A stretch of 64,000 nucleotides of DNA, from assembly GCF_000316575.1 (NCBI RefSeq), contig NC_019682.1, positions 6,435,501-6,499,500 on the forward strand, given 5' to 3'. The translations under genes were made by a program, and so were the position numbers. This document shows, in pieces, positions 49,117-57,143 of this stretch. The notes under the pieces were generated by a model. The model was not told where the DNA came from. It did not search any database and saw only the letters and a list, made by a program, of their open reading frames with translations. The DNA comes from Calothrix sp. PCC 7507 (GTDB lineage: Bacteria > Cyanobacteriota > Cyanobacteriia > Cyanobacteriales > Nostocaceae). Position 1 is the stretch's first letter, and each line of letters opens with the position of its first letter.

Positions 49117-49506
49117 ATGCCAGATACACCTTCAGATAGCATTTGGATTGTCACCGACGACACCCATCAAATATCGATTCCCGACGGAACTAGAGGCGGG
49201 ATTTCCAGAGGTGGTGACTGGGGAGACGAAACCAGGGAAAGTACTGGTAGCAAAAGCGTAGGAGATGCAGTTAAAGTCAGCGCGCAAAAATTAGAGCAAG
49301 AAATGACTCACTTTCTGCAAGTAGTAGGACGCTTATTCAGCCGCGCAGAACAGCAGGCTCAAGTTAACTCTGGAATGCAGTTATCAGAAATTGAGCTATC
49401 GGTAGAAATTAGTGGCGAGGGAGAAGTAAAGTTAATTGGCAATGGTGCAAAAGCTGGGGGGAAAGGAGCAATTAAGCTGACATTCAAACGCCAAGAATCA
49501 AAATGA
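49117..49506 (+). CDS. Pepco/trypsin-co-occurring-domain-like small protein
   Basis: The 129-residue product ends in a conserved block, SEIELSVEISGEGEVKLIGN then GAKAGGKGAIKLTFKR, that I associate with the CU044_2847/TCAD1 and Pepco families found beside peptidases and other effectors in predicted conflict systems. The N-terminal part (DSIWIVTDDTHQISIP) is a short strand region. It precedes the DGR reverse transcriptase remnant; a partly duplicated segment links its 3' end to the start of that frame. No peptidase is adjacent. Confidence 0.65.
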   Translation: MPDTPSDSIWIVTDDTHQISIPDGTRGGISRGGDWGDETRESTGSKSVGDAVKVSAQKLEQEMTHFLQVVGRLFSRAEQQAQVNSGMQLSEIELSVEISGEGEVKLIGNGAKAGGKGAIKLTFKRQESK

Positions 49507-49710
49507 GATAGCGATCGCATTAACCAGTTATGATCATGCCATCAGTAAGGTATAGGTGCAAATCGCAAAGCCCGTAGGGGTGGGGTTTCCCCACCCTTGA
49601 TTGTTTGGAAGTAATCAAGCTAACCAAGAATCAAAATGAAATGGCGAAAAATTGGGCGATGCCTTCGGCAACCCGAAGCGGGAACGCGATCGGCATAAAC
49701 CAGTATGATT
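49490..49710. repeat. imperfect direct duplication flanking the RT breakpoint
   Basis: CCAAGAATCAAAATGA followed by ATAGCGATCGC and TTAACCAGTTATGA at 49490-49535 recurs as CCAAGAATCAAAATGA, ATGGCGA, a 29-bp GGCAACCCGAAGCGGGAACG insert, and ATAAACCAGTATGA at 49625-49708. The second copy directly borders the first RT-like codons. A GGGTGGGGTTTCCCCACCC hairpin lies between the copies. Confidence 0.55.
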
Positions 49711-50321
49711 TACTGCAACCGCTAAAATATGCCAAGCGGGATGCACTGTTGCTCATCGACACCATTATCGACAACAGCAACGCCCAAGAAAATATTGTCG
49801 ATTTTTTCCCAGGTGATGATTTACTTACACCAATTCAACGCAGACGAGGTTTACCAATTGGCAATTTAACAAGTCAATTCTTTGCCAATATTTACCTCAA
49901 TAGTTTTGACCACTTTGTTAAAGAAAAATTAAAAGCCCAAAAATACATCCGCTATGTTGATGATTTTGCCCTATTTGCCGATGACCACAATTTTCTAGCA
50001 AATGCTCGTCTAGCAATAGAAGCATATTTAGCAACTTTAAGATTAAAAATTCATCCTGTTAAAAGTCAGTTATTTGAAACTAAACACGGAGCTAACTTTT
50101 TAGGTTTTCGCATCTTACCAAATCGAATTCGCGTGCGGACAGAAAACCTCCGGCGAGCGCGACGCAGATTAAAACAAATGCAAATTGATTATGCTCATGG
50201 TAAAATTAGCCAACAACAAGTATCGCAAAGATTACAAAGTTGGGTAGCACATTTAAATCATGGCAATACCCAACGGTTGCGAAGAAAGATATTCGCTACT
50301 CTCGTATTTGCGAGAGAGTGA
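49605..50321 (+). pseudogene. DGR-type reverse transcriptase, N-terminally truncated
   Basis: The 238-codon frame has the second half of a DGR reverse transcriptase. Seen: [20 protein letters not shown] with [12 protein letters not shown] (motif B region), catalytic YVDDFALF (motif C, about 117-120), the motif D/E region ([22 protein letters not shown]) and a basic C-terminal end. DGR RTs are about 330-400 residues; the fingers and motif A with its catalytic Asp are missing, because RT similarity starts only near [17 protein letters not shown]. The first 35 codons derive from a local duplication. It should be inactive. The template repeat starts 22 bp after its stop. No avd gene was seen. Confidence 0.9.
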
Positions 50322-50342
50322 AGAAGGGATAGGCACTTCCGA

Positions 50343-50441
50343 CTGCTGCGTGGTGGTTCTTGGAACAACAACCCAGAAAACTGTCGCAGTGGGAACCGTA
50401 ACAACAATATCGGTTTTCGCGTCGTTCTTGTTCTCGCGTGA
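50343..50441 (+). repeat. DGR template repeat (TR), with internal 24-bp deletion
   Basis: A 99-bp A-rich segment 22 bp behind the RT frame. Read in the VR frame it spells LLRGGSWNNNPENCRSGNR, NNN, IGFRVVLVLA and stop: the AAC-rich (NNN) pattern is typical of DGR templates. It aligns to 370-492 with differences only at template adenines. It lacks 8 codons present in the VR between NR and NNN. Two AACCGT-type sequences bounding those 8 codons explain the loss as a slipped or recombinational deletion. Confidence 0.93.
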
Positions 50442-50691
50442 GCGCTCCCCAAAGTCAGAACTGATAAATGGGAATTTATCGGGTGTACATCAGGGAGTCC
50501 AGACCTGTTCCCGTGGGGAAGGCGACAACCTCCGAATATCAAACTGAGTCGGATAGCTTGGTAGGTTGCAAAACCGAATAATTGTCCGGCTCAATCAAAA
50601 TCCCCTGTAAGAAATGGGGCAAAACAGAATTTTTGAACAAAAAATATGAACGATTCTATTACGGGTTAACCACAAAATAACTCATAATATG
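50442..50691. other. 250-bp region downstream of the template repeat
   Basis: Contains a structured-looking stretch (about 50480-50560: GGGAGTCCAGACCTGTTCCC, then GGGGAAGGCGACAACCTCCG and AACTGAGTCGGATAGC) that resembles RNA with several short stems. No tRNA, intron or known RNA family could be assigned. It ends before the ATG of the broken DUF6883 gene. Confidence 0.35.
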
Positions 50692-50716
50692 ATGAAACTT
50701 CCTAATCCTCAACACG

Positions 50717-52036
50717 CTTAACGGGTGACAAGGTGGCTCAAGATGAGATGTGGTAAGAATTTGAGAAAATAAGGTGGTAAAAAAATAGGGGGAAGTAAAC
50801 CCCCACAAAAAATAAAATGTTACCACAATCATATCAAACTATCTTCCGCAAGCACTTGAGTGAACAGCAGTATCTGACACTGGAGTTATTGTTGTTACTG
50901 ATACAAGCTCATCGACAAGTAAAGCTGTCAACATTGGCCAGCTTATTTCCGCAAGCAATTACATATGAAAGTCGAAAACGCAATCTACAAAGATTTTTAG
51001 TGGTAGGTAATCTCTGCGTGAAATTATTGTGGTTTCCCCTGATCAAATATTGGATCAGACAACAGAGAACAGGACATAAATTAAATCGAGAACAGCGACG
51101 TTATTTCGATAAGAAAAAGCATCAAAAATATGGTTATTGGATGGTGGCACTGGATAGAACTCAGTGGAAAGGGCGGAATGTATTTATGGTGACATTGGTA
51201 TGGGGTACTCATGCCTTACCACTATATTGGGAAACATTAAATCATGTGGGAAACAGTAATTTACAAACGCAAAAACGATTGATAAATACGGCGATGAAGC
51301 TGTTGAAAAAATGTCGAGTTGTGGTGTTGGCAGACAGAGAATTTCATAGTCCTAAACTCGCTAAATGGCTTGATGATCAAGGAATCTACTTTGCTTTACG
51401 TCAGAAGAAAGACCTTCACTTCCAGTCACAACCAGGACTTGAATATCAGGTACTTAAAGACCAAGGTTTTCAGCCAGGAATGTCAAAGTTTTATGTGGGC
51501 GTTAAATGTGGTAAAGCGGATGAATTGGGTTTATTTAACATCGCTGTTTATTGGAAAAGGAAATATCGCAATAATGGCTCAAAACAGCCTTGGTACATCT
51601 TGACGAATTTACCAACTCTTCAACAAACTTTATGCCTCTATCGCTGCCGATGGGGGATTGAGCAATTCTTCAAAGATTGTAAGACGGGTGGTTATAACCT
51701 AGAAGATACCAAAGTGAATGAAACTCGTTTTTTAGCTTTAGTATTATTGATTGTAATTGCTTATAGTTTAGCTACAATGCATGGTCAACAGATGCAAAAT
51801 CTAGGCATAGAAACTTATGCCGGACGTATTAAAGAACACAATGACCAGACCTCTCGCCACAGCGATTTTAGCTTTGCTCTTTACGGACAACTATGGATAT
51901 ATGGTATGGAATTATGGGCTGATTTAGCTCTCTTGTTAATGGCTCTCAAGCCTCACAAACGCCTATTTTTTCAACGTGGCTTTCAGGCTCTATCCCTTAT
52001 GAAACAAGCGGTTTAGCCATGTTGTCACCCGTTAAG
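50717..52036 (+). mobile_element. IS4-family insertion sequence, complete, 9-bp target duplication
   Basis: A 1320-bp element. Left end CTTAACGGGTGACAAGGTGG and right end (complement) CTTAACGGGTGACAACATGG form imperfect inverted repeats of about 22 bp. CTCAACACG is present on both sides (50708-50716 and 52037-52045), a 9-bp target duplication. The single gene is the transposase. A G/C hairpin (GGGGG-AAGTAAA-CCCCC, 50788-50804) before it may block read-in transcription. It interrupts the DUF6883 gene. Confidence 0.92.
50817..52016 (+). CDS. IS4-family transposase
   Basis: DDE transposase of 399 residues, intact. The catalytic pattern is seen as VALDRTQWKG (first Asp), VVLADREFHS (second Asp) and the Y-(2)-R-(3)-E signature YRCRWGIEQFFKDCK (Glu). 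It occupies nearly the entire element. The intact frame, close inverted repeats and clear target duplication suggest a recent insertion. Confidence 0.93.
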   Translation: MLPQSYQTIFRKHLSEQQYLTLELLLLLIQAHRQVKLSTLASLFPQAITYESRKRNLQRFLVVGNLCVKLLWFPLIKYWIRQQRTGHKLNREQRRYFDKKKHQKYGYWMVALDRTQWKGRNVFMVTLVWGTHALPLYWETLNHVGNSNLQTQKRLINTAMKLLKKCRVVVLADREFHSPKLAKWLDDQGIYFALRQKKDLHFQSQPGLEYQVLKDQGFQPGMSKFYVGVKCGKADELGLFNIAVYWKRKYRNNGSKQPWYILTNLPTLQQTLCLYRCRWGIEQFFKDCKTGGYNLEDTKVNETRFLALVLLIVIAYSLATMHGQQMQNLGIETYAGRIKEHNDQTSRHSDFSFALYGQLWIYGMELWADLALLLMALKPHKRLFFQRGFQALSLMKQAV

Positions 52037-52369
52037 CTCAACACGCTATCGTTGAAATAGAAAAAATCGCCGGGTATTGTCTCAATCCAGAGCATCCAGA
52101 GGGAAAACACAAAGCTCGTGTATTCAAATCCGCCCTTAATTTAGATTTAAATGATGCAGAAGAACTACAAACTATACTTTTACAAGCAGTAGCTAATTAT
52201 GATCAATCCCTGGTAAAAGTAATCCATACAGTCAAAAATATATCACCGATTTTCTCATTACTCGTGCCAACAAACAAGCCATGATTCAGAGTATTTGGAT
52301 AGTACGAAATGATGAAAATTTCCCCCGCCTAGTCACCTGTTATGTAATCTAATCAGTGAGATAATAGCC

Positions 52370-52588
52370 ATGAAATTATTAGATGTTGTTGCTCTAACCG
52401 AAGACTTACCAAAATTGGGATTGTACCGTGGTCAAGTAGGAACAATTGTAGATGAATATGAACATGAAGTCTTTGAAGTAGAATTCAGCGACTTAACAGG
52501 AAAAGCTTATGCAGTAGAAACTTTAAATACCAGTCAACTAATGGTTTTATATCACCAGCCAATTGGTGGAAAAACATTATTGGTTTAA
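52370..52588 (+). CDS. DUF4926 protein
   Basis: A 72-residue protein: MKLLDVVALTEDLPKLGLYR, GQVGTIVDEYEHEVFEVEF and AVETLNTSQLMVL match the small SH3-like DUF4926 family. It follows the DUF6883 remnant by 17 bp; in many genomes these genes are paired. With its partner broken, it is an orphan. If the pair is a toxin-antitoxin system the survivor should be the harmless member. Confidence 0.88.
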   Translation: MKLLDVVALTEDLPKLGLYRGQVGTIVDEYEHEVFEVEFSDLTGKAYAVETLNTSQLMVLYHQPIGGKTLLV

Positions 52589-52596
52589 CTCTGATC

Positions 52597-53238
52597 TCAA
52601 CTCAACCGATTCGCTTGTACCCAAGCACGGAAAGCTTTCATCGCCGCATTTCTCCCATCAATTTTACTCCGGGTTAAATATTCCGGAATAATTTCAGCAA
52701 TTGGTAAACCAGGAAAAATACGACTGGTAGATTTTACATATTTACCCTCAACTAGAACATTAATTTCTAACTTAGTTCCATTCCAACGCCACAATTCTGG
52801 GACTCCCAACACTTCATAATTGTTGAAACGGGTGCGGGAGGTAATATCAATTTCAATGGCTAAATCTGGTGGTGGATCAACAGTTAAGTCAATTCTATCC
52901 TTACCTCGAACAGCGGCTTCATTTTGAATATAAAAACAATCATCAGGTTCTACCCCAGCAGCCATTTTTTCTTGGTCAAAAGTTGTAGAACCCAGACTCC
53001 AAAATTCCATATTGAGTTCTTCTAATAAAGCTTTGACAAAATCCCCAATAATAACTTTAGATACCTCATGTTCTGGTAATGGAGCCATGATTTCTAACAC
53101 CCCTTGGCTGTAAGATACTCTCGCATTACGATTTTCTCCCAATTCTGCCAAAATATTTTTATATGCTGACCAAGAGATATCTTTAATCAATAACTGATGA
53201 CCGACAGGTACGATTAGCTGGTTGAGTTGAAGTAACAT
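52597..53238 (-). CDS. Uma2-family (DUF820) protein
   Basis: PD-(D/E)XK-fold protein of 213 residues, second family member in the window. Seen: ISWSAYKNILAELGENRNAR, VSYSQGVLEIMAPLPEHE, VEPDDCFYIQNEAAVRG, PPDLAIEIDITSRTRFNNYE and VPELWRWNGTKLEINV. The D-ExD variant here (EIDI in place of ExK) is a known sub-pattern of the family, so nuclease activity is uncertain. ATG 53238. Confidence 0.86.
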   Translation of the reverse strand: MLLQLNQLIVPVGHQLLIKDISWSAYKNILAELGENRNARVSYSQGVLEIMAPLPEHEVSKVIIGDFVKALLEELNMEFWSLGSTTFDQEKMAAGVEPDDCFYIQNEAAVRGKDRIDLTVDPPPDLAIEIDITSRTRFNNYEVLGVPELWRWNGTKLEINVLVEGKYVKSTSRIFPGLPIAEIIPEYLTRSKIDGRNAAMKAFRAWVQANRLS

Positions 53239-53398
53239 GACTTTCTCGCTCCTAAAGTTAACCTAACTAGTAGTCTGTCAAGCACTAATTGACGGGTAAT
53301 GCGAGCATCTTGCTCGCGTCGTGAGCGGGACGCTCACACTACAAACCCGTCAAAATCAATTTGACGCACTACTAGTAGTCTGTCCCATAGTTCGTAGT

Positions 53399-53500
53399 AA
53401 GCACTGAAGTGCTTAGAAATCAAGGACTAAAGTCCTTACTACAAACTTAACTGAAATTCTCGCAATATTCGCTTTGAGAGAGGTTGCATTGCAACCTCTC
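53399..53500. repeat. row of three short perfect palindromes
   Basis: AAGCACTGAAGTGCTT (53399-53414), AAGGACTAAAGTCCTT (53422-53437) and GAGAGGTTGCATTGCAACCTCTC (53478-53500). Just upstream, GCGAGCATCTTGCTCGC and GTGAGCGGGACGCTCAC (about 53302-53336) are two more. TAGTAGTCTGTC occurs at both ends of that part (53270 and 53374). No gene lies here; the block probably is a composite of interspersed palindromes. Confidence 0.6.
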
Positions 53501-53509
53501 TACAGGGAG

Positions 53510-53770
53510 TTATGGGGTTTGAATTTGACGGCTTAAAATACTCATAACTTCACCTGAGTTGGTGGTTGGTAGCAATGGACTCCAGTCGCCAACACTGGCG
53601 TAGCCAATTACCTGTAGATAGTGAATGGTGCTGGTAACGGCTTTAGGAGAGCCAATTAGTAGATGTTTAATTGGTTCTCTTTGGGGAAATGAGTGTTTAA
53701 AAGACTGCTCTAGCTGGGATTGAGTGGACTTTTGGTGATCTACGAACTTTTGTATGTGTGCCATCATTGT
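53510..53770 (-). CDS. small hypothetical protein
   Basis: Frame 53510-53851 could be longer, but ATG at 53770 (MAHIQKFVDHQK) is preferred because the upstream codons overlap a palindromic repeat. About 86 residues: helix QSQLEQSFKHSFPQREPIKH, then LLIGSPKAVTSTIHYLQVIG and VGDWSPLLPTTNSGEVMSIL. I have no family name, but it looks like a folded domain. Confidence 0.6.
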   Translation of the reverse strand, partial: TMMAHIQKFVDHQKSTQSQLEQSFKHSFPQREPIKHLLIGSPKAVTSTIHYLQVIGYASVGDWSPLLPTTNSGEVMSILSRQIQTP

Positions 53771-53796
53771 ATTTGTGATCCGGTTATCGGGTTTAC

Positions 53797-53844
53797 ATAA
53801 AGGCGATCGCTTTCTTCTTAGCGGGATTGGGCGATCGCCTTTAT
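53797..53844. repeat. HIP1-centred inverted repeat
   Basis: ATAAAGGCGATCGC and GCGATCGCCTTTAT form a perfect 14-bp inverted repeat with a 20-bp loop; both arms contain the HIP1 octamer. It lies 27 bp before the hypothetical protein's ATG, so it could act as an operator or 5' hairpin. Confidence 0.6.
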
Positions 53845-53851
53845 CATGCAC

Positions 53852-54233
53852 TTATATTAAAGTATAATTTTATACCTGTCAAGCATAAATTTAAAAATTA
53901 TTATTAATAATTCCCCAGTTTTAACAGAAATAAATTATGTGCAATTTATGTAATATTGGCAACACAATATAATAAAAATCTTCTGAGAAGTGAGCTATTT
54001 GATAATATAAAATATGGAGAGATAAAATGTACTCACCCCTACTCTACGTGAGACAAAAATCAGCAACAACTGATAACTGATATAGCGGTTTTCAGTCGAG
54101 TGCAATACAGTCTTCATCAGGGAGTCAGAATTCAGGAGAATTCAAGCCTTGACTACGCTCGGCTTTAATATTCTGGCTCCTGACTCCTTTGAGTCCGGGT
54201 GTATTTCATTCATCTGAGAATTGCTATAACTGC
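53852..54233. other. 382-bp intergenic region
   Basis: A+T-rich left half (promoter for the small hypothetical gene, minus strand). The right half contains an imperfect inverted repeat around GAATTCAGGAGAATTCAAGC (54128) built from GGAGTCAGAATTCAGG-type units, probably the end of the histidine kinase transcript. No gene seen. Confidence 0.4.
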
Positions 54234-56852
54234 TCACTGACTAACAGGAATTTCAATGACAAATTCTGCCCCTTTTCCAGGTGTTGAATGACAAGATAAC
54301 TTTCCTCGATGTTTGTCTACCACAATCTGATAACTAATAGATAGCCCCAATCCTGTACCTTTGCCCACATCTTTAGTAGTAAAGAAAGGGTCAAATAATT
54401 TTGACAGTATATTTTGGGGAATTCCTCGACCATTATCGGCAATGCGAATTGCTACCCAGCTACTATCAAGAATTTCAGTGCGAATACAAATTGAGGGATG
54501 ATCAGTTGTTTTTCCGTTAACAACTGACTCTTCTAAAGCATCAATAGCATTACTAAGAATATTCATAAACACCTGATTTAGTTGACCAGGATAGCACGTG
54601 ATAGGAGGAAGTTTCTCATACTCCTTAATCACGGAAATTTCCGGATGATCTGGTTTAGCTTTCAAGCGGTTTTGTAGAATCATCAGAGTACTATCAATAC
54701 CTTCATGGATATCAACATCCTTCACTTCAGACTCATCAAGACGAGAGAAATTCCGCAACGACAGTACAATTTCACGAATCCGCTGAGTACCTAAGCGCAT
54801 AGATTGAAGGAGTTTGATCAGGTCTTCTTTAAGAAAATTTAGGTCAATATCTGCAATTTCTGCTTGAATTTCTGTTGGGGGATTGGGGTAATGCTGTTGA
54901 TAGAGTTCTATCAGTCGCAATAAGTCTTGAGCATATTCACTCGCTGGAATTAGATTACCATGAATAAAATTGACCGGATTGTTAATTTCGTGGGCAATAC
55001 CTGCAACCATATTACCTATTGAAGACATTTTCTCACTTTGAATCAGTTGGGACTGAGTGCGTTGCAGTGCATACAAAGTATTTTCTAAATTTTGGGCTTG
55101 TTGTTGCAATTTTATCTCGGCTTGTTTGCGTTCAGTAATATCTGTTGATACACCTAAAATTTGCCGTATTGTACCATCATTATTACGCATGAACGGTGTT
55201 TCCCAATTGTATAACCAGCACCATTCACCATTCCCACGTCTTAACCGAAATTCATCTTTAAAGATGTCGCCATCATTAGCAGTAAGGATTTTTTGATGAT
55301 GAGATTTCAACTTATCTACATCGTCTGGATGTAGAATATGAGCAATCAAATTTGCTCCCATCTGTTGCATTTCTTCAGGGGAATAATCAAGAATAATTGC
55401 CAGTTCTTGATTCACATAAACGTTGCGACGTTCTTCGAGGTCGAAGATGTAAAGAATATTGGGAGAAGAATCGGCAACACGTTGAATAAAGTGTTGGCTG
55501 GCTTTAAGTTCTTCTTCTGCTTGCTTACGTTCTGTGATGTCTATGACTGTGACAATAAGTTGAGAAATTTGTGAAGTACTATTCCACAGAGGTGTGATAT
55601 TTATCTCCCACCAAGTTTCCTGGCCATTAGCCCAGAAAGATTCCTCAAATAACATCGTCTTGCCAGAATTAACGCATTCACGGTAGCGTTGACGATAAAG
55701 ATGTGCCATATCAGCAGGTAGTGCCTCTGCCAATATTTTTCCGAATAAAGGTTCCAAAGGCATGGGACTGGCTTTGATAATGGCGGGATTGAAGTTAAGA
55801 AAACGAAACTCTGTGCCATTGTCTAAAACATCTAGAACATAAATGCCATAGTCCACGCCTTCCCAAATGCTTTGCAAAAACTGTGCCTGTTCTTGCAGTC
55901 GTTGCTCTGCTAGTTTGCGATCGCTCAACGCAGCTTGCTGTTCGCTAATATCAAATAAATAACCATGCCAAATTACCTCACCATCTGGCTGACGTTCTGG
56001 CCTAGCAAATCCCTTCACCCATTTATGCTGGCCAGAGGGAGTGACAACCCGCCAGTCATGTTCATAATCTTGCAGAGTTTGGGCAGAGTGAGCAATTGCT
56101 GCCTGTACACCTGGAATATCCTCTGGATAAATATAAGCAAAGGTGATCAACGCATCTTTTTGTATCTGTTCTGGCGCTAGTCCTAGAACCTCTCGTGAAC
56201 CAGAAGAAACATAGGAAAAGTGCAATGTACCATCAAGTTTGAGACTAAGTTCATACATCATCCCTGGAACATTATCTGCTAGTCGCTGGAACCGAGCTTC
56301 ACTTTGACGCAATGCTGCTGTGCGTTCCTCAACTTTGGCTTCTAACTCTTCATTCAAGCATTTGAGGGCTGCCTCTGCTTGCTTACGAGCAGTAATTACC
56401 TCAGCGAAAATGATGATACCCCCAACCTCGCCAGAGTCTTCGTACCAAGGATGTATCTCCCACTTCACCCAATCGACTGTCCCATCTACGCGAGGAAAAA
56501 TATCTTCTTCACATTTTTCGATATTTCCTGCCAAACAACGTTGGTGAATTTCCTGCCAATGCTTAGTCTGTGGGAATACCTCATAACTAGAACGACCGAT
56601 AAATTCCTGGTTATCCAAGCCGTAATCTTCTCGCCAGCGGCGACTTACTTGTAGGTAGCGCATTTGACGGTCAAAGATAGCGATCGCAGCTGGCGTGTAT
56701 TCTATAAATAACCGCATCTGCTGTTGGTCATTTTTCCAGGTGGTTGCAGATTCAGCACTTTCCCAACAAGCAACAACCTGACGTAATTCTATTAGTTCCT
56801 GTTGTAAGGAATTATAAGTATTTATATCTAGAGTAATAAGATTACCAACCAT
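54234..56852 (-). CDS. multi-PAS sensor histidine kinase
   Basis: Soluble sensor of 872 residues with no membrane helix. Four PAS/PAC units can be traced: about 50-165 (IEYTPAAIAIFDRQMRYLQV), 185-305 (RLADNVPGMMYELSL), 325-445 (WEGVDYGIYVLD), 450-575 (RVADSSPNILYIFD), each followed by the PAC-type D-I-T-E/SERKQ motif. HisKA: MVAGIAHEINNPVNF; HATPase: NAIDALEES, IADNGRGIPQ, GTGLGLSIS. No regulator gene is adjacent. Confidence 0.93.
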   Translation of the reverse strand: MVGNLITLDINTYNSLQQELIELRQVVACWESAESATTWKNDQQQMRLFIEYTPAAIAIFDRQMRYLQVSRRWREDYGLDNQEFIGRSSYEVFPQTKHWQEIHQRCLAGNIEKCEEDIFPRVDGTVDWVKWEIHPWYEDSGEVGGIIIFAEVITARKQAEAALKCLNEELEAKVEERTAALRQSEARFQRLADNVPGMMYELSLKLDGTLHFSYVSSGSREVLGLAPEQIQKDALITFAYIYPEDIPGVQAAIAHSAQTLQDYEHDWRVVTPSGQHKWVKGFARPERQPDGEVIWHGYLFDISEQQAALSDRKLAEQRLQEQAQFLQSIWEGVDYGIYVLDVLDNGTEFRFLNFNPAIIKASPMPLEPLFGKILAEALPADMAHLYRQRYRECVNSGKTMLFEESFWANGQETWWEINITPLWNSTSQISQLIVTVIDITERKQAEEELKASQHFIQRVADSSPNILYIFDLEERRNVYVNQELAIILDYSPEEMQQMGANLIAHILHPDDVDKLKSHHQKILTANDGDIFKDEFRLRRGNGEWCWLYNWETPFMRNNDGTIRQILGVSTDITERKQAEIKLQQQAQNLENTLYALQRTQSQLIQSEKMSSIGNMVAGIAHEINNPVNFIHGNLIPASEYAQDLLRLIELYQQHYPNPPTEIQAEIADIDLNFLKEDLIKLLQSMRLGTQRIREIVLSLRNFSRLDESEVKDVDIHEGIDSTLMILQNRLKAKPDHPEISVIKEYEKLPPITCYPGQLNQVFMNILSNAIDALEESVVNGKTTDHPSICIRTEILDSSWVAIRIADNGRGIPQNILSKLFDPFFTTKDVGKGTGLGLSISYQIVVDKHRGKLSCHSTPGKGAEFVIEIPVSQ

Positions 56853-57143
56853 AGTTGCTTCACTTGCCAGCTAGGGACTTGAAGTTAACTTCAGTATCTA
56901 TTTTTCCCAATTACATCCAGCAAACAACATTATAGGTGGTCAGTTATCAGTTACCCCCTACGTGTATTTCAGAAATCAAATATGAGTCCTATAAGTAAGT
57001 CGGCACAAAAAAACCAAACTATGTGAAGAAAAGTAACCGAAGCTCAAACCCAATTCCCTCCTGAATTCTGGCTCCTGTATTCTGTCTTATCTCAATGATA
57101 ATTATTGACGCCTAGTTACTTGTATCAGTCTGTTTACCTTTCC

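Larger units (their letters stand above)
50692..52352 (+). pseudogene. DUF6883 gene broken by an IS element and a frameshift
   Basis: Joining 50692-50716 to 52046 restores MKLPNPQHAIVEIEKIAGYC, LNPEHPEGKHKARVFKSALN and a NDAEELQTILLQAVANYD helix. The frame then shifts at about 52203: the continuation IPGKSNPYSQKYITDF ... QSIWIVRNDENFPRLVTCYVI lies in the next frame. One lost G (GATCAATCCC for GATGCAATCCC) would explain it. The product would be a small DUF6883 protein. It is directly upstream of a DUF4926 gene, 17 bp away; these families often sit together, perhaps as a toxin-antitoxin-like pair (inference). Confidence 0.85.

Noticed and set aside
50480-50590. Possible group II intron end or tRNA near GGTAGGTTGC
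   Set aside because: No domain V-like hairpin, no T-loop (GGTTCRANYCC) and no cloverleaf could be drawn.
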